DNA of 54,342 bases from Pseudomonas frederiksbergensis (lineage in GTDB: Bacteria > Pseudomonadota > Gammaproteobacteria > Pseudomonadales > Pseudomonadaceae). The stretch covers positions 1-54,342 of the forward strand of contig NZ_MOBP01000028.1 in the NCBI RefSeq assembly GCF_003732665.1, written 5' to 3'. Every line of letters begins with the position of its first letter. Positions within the stretch are counted from its first letter, which is position 1. Of this stretch, positions 24,474-31,729 are shown in pieces. The translations under genes were made by a program, and so were the position numbers. Below the pieces are notes generated by a model. The model saw only the letters and a list, made by a program, of their open reading frames with translations, searched no databases and was not told where the DNA came from.

Positions 24474-25814
24474 ATGGCTCGTCCCAGTGCTTCCCTGCAT
24501 CTGCCCGGCGCAGGTGTTCAGTCCACGGCAGCGGCCACAGCGCTGACCGGCACCACCAAGGCCAGCAGCGTGCGCTGGCGGATCTTCGCGATCATCTTCG
24601 CGCTGACCATGGTCAACCTGATTGATCGGGTATCGCTGTCCATTGCGATGCCGACCATTGCCCATGAATTTTCCCTGTCGCCGAGCATGCAAGGGCTGAT
24701 CCTCAGCAGCTTCTTCTGGGCGTATGCGCTGTTGCAGATCCCCGGCGGCTGGATGATCGATCGCTTCGGGCCGCATCGGGTGATCAGTTGGTCCACGGGG
24801 TTGTGGGGCACCTTTCAAGTGATCGCGGCGTTTGCCACCGGCGGCTTGTCCTTGCTGTTCGCCCGGGTGGCCCTCGGTGCTGCCGAAGCGCCGTTATTTC
24901 CCTCGGGGGGCAAACTGATTTCCCTGTGGCTGGCGCCGAGCGAGCGCAGTCGCGGCGCGGTGCTGATGGACAGCGGCAGCCCGTTGGGCGTGGCGTTGGG
25001 TGGGTTGATCATTGCCTACCTGATCGCTTCCCTGGATTCGTGGCGCCTGGCCTTCGTGATCGCCGGCATCGCCACGTTGGTGCTGGCGTGGCTGGCGCGG
25101 CGTTATCTGCGCGATGACCCGGCCACCCACCCGCAAGTGAATGCCCAAGAGCTGGAAAAGATCAACGCCGGGCGCGCAACGCCGGCGGCCGAGGCGGCGC
25201 GTCTGCCGGTCAAGGGCCTGGGCATCGCCGCCCGTTCCCTGAGCGGTTTGCTGATCGGTCGCGCCAGTTGGGCGATGGTGTATTTCGGCCTGCTGACCTG
25301 GGGCCCGAGCTACCTGGCCCAGGCCCGTGGTTTCGATATCAAAGGCATTGGCGCCGCGACCTTCGTGATATTCATCTGTGGTGCGCTGGGGTCGTTGACC
25401 GGCGGTTTTCTCTGCGACGGGTTGATCCGCAAGGGCGTCAGCCGTGGAGTCGCGGTCAAGAGCCTGCTGGCGTTTTCCGGGGTGGTGGCGCTGGGTGCGT
25501 TCCTGTTGTTGCCGACTCTGAGCAATCCTTTTGCGGCTGTGGCGTTGTTGGCCATGACCGCGTTTTTCTTGATGTGGGGCAGCCTCTACTGGAGCTTCCC
25601 GGCGTTGCTGGCGGCGCCGGCGCGGGTCGGTTTGATCGGCGGCGTGATGAACATGGCCGGCAGCACGGGCGGTATCGCGGTGCCGATCCTGGTCGGGATC
25701 ATCTTGCAGATGGCCGGTGGCTTTGCGCCGGTGCTGGGGTTCTTCGCGGTGTGCTCGGCGATCTTCGTTTTGGCCACGTTGTTCATCAGTCTCGACGAGG
25801 TGCGCCATGACTAA
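24474..25814 (+). CDS. MFS transporter (ACS-like, sugar acid/carboxylate)
   Basis: A 446-aa major facilitator with 12 predicted spans, most like the anion:cation symporter (ExuT/GudP) group. TM1 has NLIDRVSLSIAMP, and later regions show the G-x-x-x-D-R-x-G-P-H loop and WSTGLWG. Residues 1-35 are a soluble tail. It is the first gene of MFS-amidohydrolase-pdxA2 and overlaps the next gene by 8 bases. With the divergent TTT system, two importers of unlike energetics serve the same locus. Family members carry hexonates, hexuronates or glucarate, and the cargo here is probably such an acid. Confidence 0.88.
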   Translation: MARPSASLHLPGAGVQSTAAATALTGTTKASSVRWRIFAIIFALTMVNLIDRVSLSIAMPTIAHEFSLSPSMQGLILSSFFWAYALLQIPGGWMIDRFGPHRVISWSTGLWGTFQVIAAFATGGLSLLFARVALGAAEAPLFPSGGKLISLWLAPSERSRGAVLMDSGSPLGVALGGLIIAYLIASLDSWRLAFVIAGIATLVLAWLARRYLRDDPATHPQVNAQELEKINAGRATPAAEAARLPVKGLGIAARSLSGLLIGRASWAMVYFGLLTWGPSYLAQARGFDIKGIGAATFVIFICGALGSLTGGFLCDGLIRKGVSRGVAVKSLLAFSGVVALGAFLLLPTLSNPFAAVALLAMTAFFLMWGSLYWSFPALLAAPARVGLIGGVMNMAGSTGGIAVPILVGIILQMAGGFAPVLGFFAVCSAIFVLATLFISLDEVRHD

Positions 25815-26763
25815 GCTGTGGGACGGGCCGATCATCGACGCCCATCATCACTTCTGGGACCCGTCGATCAATGACCATCCGTGGCTCGCGCCCGAGGCCA
25901 ACATCCCGTTTCGCTACGGTGACTACAGCGCGATCAAACGGCGCTATTTGCCCGACGATTATTTCGCCGATGTCGGGCCGCATGACGTCGTGCAAACGGT
26001 GTACATCGAGACCGAATGGAACCCCAACGACCCGATTGGCGAAACCCGATTCATCGAAGGGCTGGCCGCGCGTTACGGCGTGCCGAATGCCATCGTCGCC
26101 CAAGCCTGGCTCGATCACCCGGACGCGATTGCGGTGCTGCGCGAGCAAGCGAGTTTCAAGTGTGTGCGCAGCGTGCGGCACAAACCTGGCGGCCCGACCG
26201 CGCCTGCGCAAGTCGGCCATGTGCGCAGCCTGATGAGCGACGAACGCTGGCGCCGCAGCTTCGCCGCGCTGCAAGGCTTGGGTTTGCATTTCGATTTGCA
26301 GACGCCGTGGTGGAACCTGCATGAGGCCGAACGGTTAGCCCGGGACTTTCCCGGCACCACGCTGATCCTCAACCACGCCGGATTGCCCAGCGACCGCAGC
26401 GCCGAAGGCTTGGCGGGCTGGCGTCTGGCGATGGCGCGCCTGGCTGAGTGGCCGAACGTGCAGGTGAAGATTTCCGGGCTGGGCCTGGCGGGGCGGGCAT
26501 GGCGCGCCAAGGACAACGCCTGGGTCGTGCGCGAAGTGATCGCGATGTTCGGCACCAACCGGGTGATGTTCGCCAGCAACTTCCCGGTGGACAGCCTGTG
26601 TGGCTCGTTCGACGACATCTACAGCGGTTTCAAATCCATCGTTGCTGATCTGCCGAGGGCCGATCAGGAACGCCTGTTCTACAGCAACGCGCAGCGCATT
26701 TATCGCTGCGAGCCTCGCGCCATTGATCGCACAGGGGCTCAAGCCTTGAGGAGAGAAGCATGA
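25807..26763 (+). CDS. COG3618 amidohydrolase, probable lactonase
   Basis: A 318-aa TIM-barrel metal hydrolase of the amidohydrolase-2/COG3618 family, which includes L-fuconolactonase, L-rhamnono-lactonase, 2-pyrone-4,6-dicarboxylate (LigI) and sulfomuconolactone hydrolases. The metal motif HxH is H13/H15 in DAHHHFWD, with a later LNHAGLP His and an SNFPVD Asp at the barrel ends. The ATG at 25807 overlaps the MFS stop by 8 bases; the frame is open upstream only as read-through. The stop overlaps the pdxA2 start. A lactone of a sugar acid or aromatic ring-cleavage product is likely; which one is unknown. Confidence 0.86.
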   Translation: MTKLWDGPIIDAHHHFWDPSINDHPWLAPEANIPFRYGDYSAIKRRYLPDDYFADVGPHDVVQTVYIETEWNPNDPIGETRFIEGLAARYGVPNAIVAQAWLDHPDAIAVLREQASFKCVRSVRHKPGGPTAPAQVGHVRSLMSDERWRRSFAALQGLGLHFDLQTPWWNLHEAERLARDFPGTTLILNHAGLPSDRSAEGLAGWRLAMARLAEWPNVQVKISGLGLAGRAWRAKDNAWVVREVIAMFGTNRVMFASNFPVDSLCGSFDDIYSGFKSIVADLPRADQERLFYSNAQRIYRCEPRAIDRTGAQALRREA

Positions 26764-27764
26764 ACAAGACAACCATCGCCATGGTCCTGGGCGACCCGGC
26801 AGGTATCGGCCCGGAACTGATCGCACGTCTGCTCGGCGAGCCCGAAGTGCGCCGCCAGGCCAACGTGATCCTGATTGCCGATGAAGCGGAAATGCAACGC
26901 GGCATGCGCATCGCCGGGGTGGAGTTTGCGTACCGGCGCGTGGAGTCGCTGGAGCAGTTGTCGTTTGTCGATGACACGCCGCTGTTCTATGACTTCCGTG
27001 GCGACACGATCGGTGAGTTTGCGCGCAGTGAAGCCAGTGTCATCGGCGGCCGCTACAGCCTCGACACCTTGGAAAAAGCCCTGCGCCTGACCGAGGCCGG
27101 CATCACCGATGCTGTGCTGTTCGGGCCGTTGAACAAGACCTCGCTGCACATGGCCGGCATGGCGCATAACGATGAGCTGCACTGGTTCGCCGAGTTGCTG
27201 GATTTCCACGGGCCGTTTTGCGAATTCAACGTGCTCGACAACCTCTGGACGTCGCGGGTGACCTCCCACGTGGCCCTGGCCGAGGTGCCGGGCATGCTGA
27301 CCCAGGCGCGGGTGGTGGAAGCGATTCAGTTGATCGACACCGCGCTCAAGCGCAATGGCCTGGAAAAGCCGCGCATCGGCGTGTGTGGGCTGAACCCGCA
27401 TAACGGCGACAACGGTTCGTTTGGCCGCGAAGAGCTGGACATCATCGGCCCGGCAGTTCGCTCGGCCCAGGCGTTGGGGATTGCGGCGGAAGGGCCGTAC
27501 CCGGGCGACACGATTTTCCTCAAGGTTCAGGGCGATGCGAGTGCCTTCGATGCGGTGGTGACGATGTATCACGACCAGGGACAGATCGCGATCAAGTTGA
27601 TGGGCTTCTCCCGTGGCGTGACGGTGCAGGGCGGCTTGCCGATCCCCATCACCACACCGGCCCACGGCACAGCGTTTGATATCGCGGGCAAGGGCAAGGC
27701 CAACGTCGGTGCGATCCGCCAGGCGTTCGAGATCGCTTGCCGGATGGGCGCCAACAACTACTAA
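26760..27764 (+). CDS. PdxA2-type dehydrogenase
   Basis: A 334-aa member of the PdxA (4-hydroxythreonine-4-phosphate dehydrogenase) family. Zinc ligands are H170 (SHVAL), H214 (GLNPH) and H271 (MYHDQG). The N-terminal GDPAGIGPEL and C-terminal HGTAFDIAGKGKANVG are intact. The central GHTE of biosynthetic PdxA is replaced by MAHNDELHWF, and the gene sits in a catabolic cluster, so it is a PdxA2 paralogue, not the B6 enzyme. PdxA2 proteins use D-threonate or D-erythronate phosphates, or diols (TphB). No DUF1537 kinase is adjacent. The start overlaps the previous stop (ATGA). Confidence 0.86.
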   Translation: MNKTTIAMVLGDPAGIGPELIARLLGEPEVRRQANVILIADEAEMQRGMRIAGVEFAYRRVESLEQLSFVDDTPLFYDFRGDTIGEFARSEASVIGGRYSLDTLEKALRLTEAGITDAVLFGPLNKTSLHMAGMAHNDELHWFAELLDFHGPFCEFNVLDNLWTSRVTSHVALAEVPGMLTQARVVEAIQLIDTALKRNGLEKPRIGVCGLNPHNGDNGSFGREELDIIGPAVRSAQALGIAAEGPYPGDTIFLKVQGDASAFDAVVTMYHDQGQIAIKLMGFSRGVTVQGGLPIPITTPAHGTAFDIAGKGKANVGAIRQAFEIACRMGANNY

Positions 27765-27778
27765 AAACAGCGCAATAC

Positions 27779-27869
27779 CCCTGTGGGAGCGGGCTTGCTC
27801 GCGAAGACGGCATGACAGTCACGGTTGAATTGACTGCCAGACCGCTATCGCGAGCAAGCCCGCTCCCAC
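27779..27869. repeat. REPIN (group I)
   Basis: Group I arms face each other, 15 bases after the pdxA2 stop. The centre (AGACGGCATGACAGTC...GACTGCCAGACCGCTATCG) is degenerate. It separates the two catabolic operons. Confidence 0.94.
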
Positions 27870-28104
27870 TTTTGTTTGGTGTGTACCCATAACCACATTC
27901 ACGTAATAACCGCTTTTTGCGATCACCCCAGGTTATCGCTGGATACGCATAAGTGATTATCCGCGCCCCTTGGCGCTGGCTAAAGTCGCTCCATCGAATG
28001 ATCAGAGCCCGCCACCGCGCCGCCTCGATTCAGACGAATGACAACTACAAAAAGCCCGCCTTGTTACTTCCGCAAGGCACATACCGGCAGCAAAGGAACT
28101 TCAC
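27870..28104. promoter_or_regulatory. control region of the sugar-acid operon
   Basis: There is no gene in these 235 bases. ATAACC occurs at 27889-27894 and 27906-27911, GGTTATCGCTGG at 27931-27942, and the palindrome ATAA-GTGA-TTAT at 27949-27960. ATAACC-N19-GGTTAT is an inverted pair fitting a LysR-type site. Similar elements occur upstream of the 24474 gene. AAAGGAAC lies just before the ATG at 28105. Confidence 0.45.
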
Positions 28105-29430
28105 ATGACCCGTCCAGAATCCGTCCTGGCTTTGACCAGTGCCATCTCCAAAAGCCGGCTGCGTTTGCTGCCGTTTCTGATCCTGATGTACATCCTCGCG
28201 TTTATCGATCGCTCCAACGTCGGCTTCGCCAAAGCGGCGTTGCAGGCCGACACCGGGCTGGGCGATGCGGCGTTTGCCTTCGGCGCGAGCATCTTCTTCA
28301 TCGGTTACGCGTTCTTCGAAGTGCCGAGCAATTACATGCTGCACCGCCTCGGCGCGAAGGTCTGGCTGTGCCGGATCATGGTCACCTGGGGCCTGGTGTC
28401 GGCGGCGATGATGTTCGCCCACAACGCCGAAACCTTTTACGTCCTGCGCTTCATGCTGGGCGTCGCCGAAGCCGGTTTCTTCCCTGGCATCATCCTTTAC
28501 CTCACCTACTGGTTCCCGGCGCAGAGCCGTGGCCAGGCGCTCGGCCTGTTCTACTTCGGCCTGCCGCTGGCGCTGGTGTTGGGCAGTCCGTTGTCGGGCT
28601 GGTTACTGGACTTCCACGGCGTGTTTGGTCTGACCAACTGGCAGTGGCTGTTCGTCGTCGAAGGGCTGATGGCGTCAGTGGTCGGCATCACAGCGTACTT
28701 CTATCTGGTCAACCGTCCGGCCCAGGCCACCTGGTTGAGCGTCGAAGAAAAGCAGGCGCTGGAAACCGCGCTGAGCGAAGAAGACGCGCAGAAAAAAGAC
28801 AGCAGCCCCCAGGGTTTTCTCAGTGCCTTGCGCAACCCTCGGGTGCTGCAATTTTGCCTGGCGTATTTCACGATTCAGATGAGCGTCTACGGCGTGGTGT
28901 TTTACCTGCCGACCCGCATCGCCGGTTTGCTCGACGGCCATGTCGGCCTCAACGTCGGCCTGATCACCGCGATCCCGTGGGTCTGCGCGCTGATCGTGAC
29001 CCGTCTCGTCACGCGCTACGCCGACCGCACCGGCCAGCACCGTCGCCTTGCCGTGTGCATGCTGAGCATGGCCGCCCTCGGCATTGCCGCCTCGGCGCTG
29101 GGCACCAGCATGGTCCCGGTAGTCCTGGCGTTCTGCTTCGCGGCAGCCGGTTTCGTCTCGGTGCAGCCATTGTTCTGGACCATTCCCACCAGTTACCTCA
29201 GCGGCGCTGCGGCGGCTGGCGGGATCGCCCTGATCAACTCCATCGGCAACCTCGGCGGCTTCGTCGCGCCGAACCTGAAGACCGTGATGGAAAGCAGTTT
29301 TGCCGACCCCCGCGCAGGCATGTTTGCCCTGGCTCTGGTCGGCCTCGTTGGCGCCGTCCTGCTGTCCCGACTTCGCACTACCCACACACCCGCATCCCCC
29401 TCGCAGCTCACACCGGCTCAGGTTGGCTGA
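28105..29430 (+). CDS. MFS transporter (ACS family, sugar acid)
   Basis: A 441-aa major facilitator with 12 predicted spans. It has the ACS-family TM1 signature FIDRSNVGFAKAAL and the GYAFFEVPSNYMLHRLGAK loop, and it resembles phthalate, tartrate and galactarate-type permeases. AAAGGA is upstream of the ATG. It leads the operon MFS, dehydratase, AraD1, KGSADH, so it most likely imports the sugar acid degraded by them. The frame at 28038-29459 that overlaps it is a shadow without membrane character. Confidence 0.9.
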   Translation: MTRPESVLALTSAISKSRLRLLPFLILMYILAFIDRSNVGFAKAALQADTGLGDAAFAFGASIFFIGYAFFEVPSNYMLHRLGAKVWLCRIMVTWGLVSAAMMFAHNAETFYVLRFMLGVAEAGFFPGIILYLTYWFPAQSRGQALGLFYFGLPLALVLGSPLSGWLLDFHGVFGLTNWQWLFVVEGLMASVVGITAYFYLVNRPAQATWLSVEEKQALETALSEEDAQKKDSSPQGFLSALRNPRVLQFCLAYFTIQMSVYGVVFYLPTRIAGLLDGHVGLNVGLITAIPWVCALIVTRLVTRYADRTGQHRRLAVCMLSMAALGIAASALGTSMVPVVLAFCFAAAGFVSVQPLFWTIPTSYLSGAAAAGGIALINSIGNLGGFVAPNLKTVMESSFADPRAGMFALALVGLVGAVLLSRLRTTHTPASPSQLTPAQVG

Positions 29431-29463
29431 TCACTACCAAAGCGTTAGCAAGGAATTGAATTC

Positions 29464-30639
29464 ATGAAAATCACAGCGATCCGTACCCGCGTTTTCGAGT
29501 GGAAAGGCAAAGTCGTCCCACCTCAAGCGCACTTCTGCACCAACGCCAGCGACATCCTGTTCGAGCGCGGCGACGCCATGGGCTCGTTCCGTTTCCACGG
29601 CTGGCTGGTGGTGGAAATCGAGACCGATACCGGCCTCGTCGGCATCGGTAACTGCGCCCTGGCGCCGCGTGTGGCCAAGGAAATCATCGACACCTACCTG
29701 GCGCCCATCGCCATCGGCGAAGACCCGTTCGACAACGAATACATCTGGCAGAAGATGTACCGTCAGAGTCACGCCTGGGGCCGCAAAGGCATCGGCATGG
29801 CGGCGATCTCGGCGATCGACATCGCGATCTGGGACATCATGGGCAAAGCCGTCAACAAACCGGTGTTCAAGTTGCTCGGTGGCCGCACCAAGGAAAAGAT
29901 CTGGACCTACGCCTCCAAGCTCTACGCCAACGACAACCTCGACCTGTTCCTCGAAGAAGCCCAGGGCTATCTGAACCAGGGCTTCACCGCGCTTAAAATG
30001 CGCTTCGGCTACGGTCCGAAAGACGGCCCGGCGGGCATGCGCAAGAACATCGAACAAGTGCGCGCCCTGCGTAACCTTGCCGGCCCGGACATCGACATCA
30101 TGCTTGAGTGCTACATGGGCTGGACCCTGGAATATGCGCGCCGCATGCTGCCCAAACTCGCCGAATTCGAACCGCGCTGGCTCGAAGAACCGGTGATCGC
30201 CGACGACATCGAAGGCTACATCGAGCTGAAAAAAATGGGGATTATGCCGATCTCCGGTGGCGAGCATGAGTTCACTTCCTACGGCTTCAAAGACCTGCTC
30301 GAACGCCGCGCCGTGGACGTGATCCAGTACGACACCAACCGCGTCGGCGGCATCACCGCCGCGCGCAAAATCAACGCCATGGCCGAAGCCTGGTCGGTGC
30401 CGGTGATCCCGCATGCCGGGCAGATGCATAACTATCACCTGACCATGTCCACCACCGCCTCGCCGATGGCCGAGTTCTTCCCGGTGTTCGACGTCGAAGT
30501 CGGCAACGAACTCTTCTACTACGTGTTCAAGGGCGAGCCGCAACCGGTCAACGGCTACATCCAGCTCGACGACAACAAACCGGGCCTGGGCCTGGAAATC
30601 TCCGATGAATACCTGAGCGACTTCAACATCATCGAGTGA
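29464..30639 (+). CDS. enolase-superfamily acid-sugar dehydratase (RhmD-like)
   Basis: A 391-aa mandelate-racemase-subgroup protein closest in pattern to L-rhamnonate dehydratase, with the shared GPKDGPAGMRKN loop (184-195). Catalysis would use the His317-Asp290 dyad (IPHAG and IQYD). Metal ligands would be E215 (MLECYM), E241 or E242 (WLEEP) and E267 (SGGEHE). The first ligand is Asp in E. coli RhmD but Glu here. The substrate would be an aldonic acid converted to its 2-keto-3-deoxy acid; because the next genes suit a C5 acid, L-lyxonate or another pentonate is a candidate. Start 29464 follows AAGGAATTG. Confidence 0.87.
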   Translation: MKITAIRTRVFEWKGKVVPPQAHFCTNASDILFERGDAMGSFRFHGWLVVEIETDTGLVGIGNCALAPRVAKEIIDTYLAPIAIGEDPFDNEYIWQKMYRQSHAWGRKGIGMAAISAIDIAIWDIMGKAVNKPVFKLLGGRTKEKIWTYASKLYANDNLDLFLEEAQGYLNQGFTALKMRFGYGPKDGPAGMRKNIEQVRALRNLAGPDIDIMLECYMGWTLEYARRMLPKLAEFEPRWLEEPVIADDIEGYIELKKMGIMPISGGEHEFTSYGFKDLLERRAVDVIQYDTNRVGGITAARKINAMAEAWSVPVIPHAGQMHNYHLTMSTTASPMAEFFPVFDVEVGNELFYYVFKGEPQPVNGYIQLDDNKPGLGLEISDEYLSDFNIIE

Positions 30640-30691
30640 TCTTGTGGCGCCGCAACAGGCGGCGCCCACCACGACTTTCTGGAGGGCCGAC

Positions 30692-31687
30692 ATGCGCCTG
30701 ATTCAATTTGAGAACACTGCCGGTGAACGCCAGGTCGGCCTCGTCGAGGGCTCACAGGTCCAGGTGCTCAACGGCACCCGCAGCACCCGTGAACTGGCCC
30801 TCGCGGCGATCCGCGCCCAGCGCAGCCTGCACGATGAAGTGGCCCAGCGCGGCACCGAGCCAGGCCCGGACTACGCGCAACTGCTGCAACAGGGCCGCGT
30901 ACTGCCGCCGCTGGACCACGAAGACCCGGCCCATTGCCTGATCAGCGGCACCGGCCTGACCCATTTGGGCAGCGCCTCGGCCCGGGACAAAATGCATCAG
31001 CATGACGGTGAAGTCGAAGCCGGCATGACCGACACCATGCGCATCTTCAAATGGGGCGTGGAGGGCGGCAAACCGGCGGCCGGGCAGGTCGGTGCGCAAC
31101 CGGAATGGTTCTACAAAGGCGACGGCAGCATCGTCGTGCGCCCCGGCGCGGACTTCCCGGTGCCGCCGTTTGCCGAAGACGCCGGCGAAGAACCGGAGCT
31201 GACCGGCCTGTATGTGATCGGCGATGACGGCCAGCCGTATCGGGTCGGCTATGCGCTGGGCAACGAGTTCTCCGACCATGTCATGGAGCGGCGCAATTAC
31301 CTGTACCTCGCCCATTCGAAACTGCGTTTCTGCGCCTATGGTCCCGAGCTGCGGGTCGGTGAACTGCCCCGGCACCTGGCGGGCACCAGTCGCATCACCC
31401 GACACGGCGAAACGATCTGGGAAAAGGAGTTTCTCAGCGGCGAAGACAACATGTGCCACAGCCTCGCCAACCTCGAATTCCATCACTTCAAGTACGCCCA
31501 GTTCCTGCGCCCCGGCGATGTCCACGTGCATTACTTCGGCACCGCCACGCTGTCGTTTGCCGACGGCGTAAAAACCCAGCCCGGCGATCGCTTCCAGATC
31601 AGCCTTGCCGAGTTCGGCGCACCGCTGGAAAACGGCATCGGCGAAAGCGCCCAGCCGCTGGCCATCGGTCAGATCCGAGCGCTCTAG
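30692..31687 (+). CDS. AraD1/GguC-type FAH-family protein
   Basis: A 331-aa fumarylacetoacetate-hydrolase-superfamily protein of the AraD1 (GguC) group. The metal-binding E-x-E/D pattern appears in the segment around GDDGQPYRVGYALGNEFSDH (about 195-210), with the fold's conserved Gly-rich LISGTGLTH near 87-95. FAH-type members such as XylX and AraD1 dehydrate 2-keto-3-deoxy pentonates to alpha-ketoglutarate semialdehyde. GGAGGG lies 5 bases before the ATG at 30692. Gene order directly after the dehydratase and before the semialdehyde dehydrogenase supports that step. Specificity unproven. Confidence 0.86.
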   Translation: MRLIQFENTAGERQVGLVEGSQVQVLNGTRSTRELALAAIRAQRSLHDEVAQRGTEPGPDYAQLLQQGRVLPPLDHEDPAHCLISGTGLTHLGSASARDKMHQHDGEVEAGMTDTMRIFKWGVEGGKPAAGQVGAQPEWFYKGDGSIVVRPGADFPVPPFAEDAGEEPELTGLYVIGDDGQPYRVGYALGNEFSDHVMERRNYLYLAHSKLRFCAYGPELRVGELPRHLAGTSRITRHGETIWEKEFLSGEDNMCHSLANLEFHHFKYAQFLRPGDVHVHYFGTATLSFADGVKTQPGDRFQISLAEFGAPLENGIGESAQPLAIGQIRAL

Positions 31688-31729
31688 GCCTTTAACCACC
31701 GGCGCTGTCGACCGGTCAAGGACACTCCC

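Noticed and set aside
26760..27764. Biosynthetic pdxA
   Set aside because: The GHTE segment is replaced and the gene is in a catabolic operon, away from ksgA/surA where pdxA is normally found.
28038..29459. 473-aa plus-strand ORF overlapping the MFS gene in another frame
   Set aside because: Arg/Pro-rich without membrane segments; the 28105 frame encodes a normal 12-span transporter.
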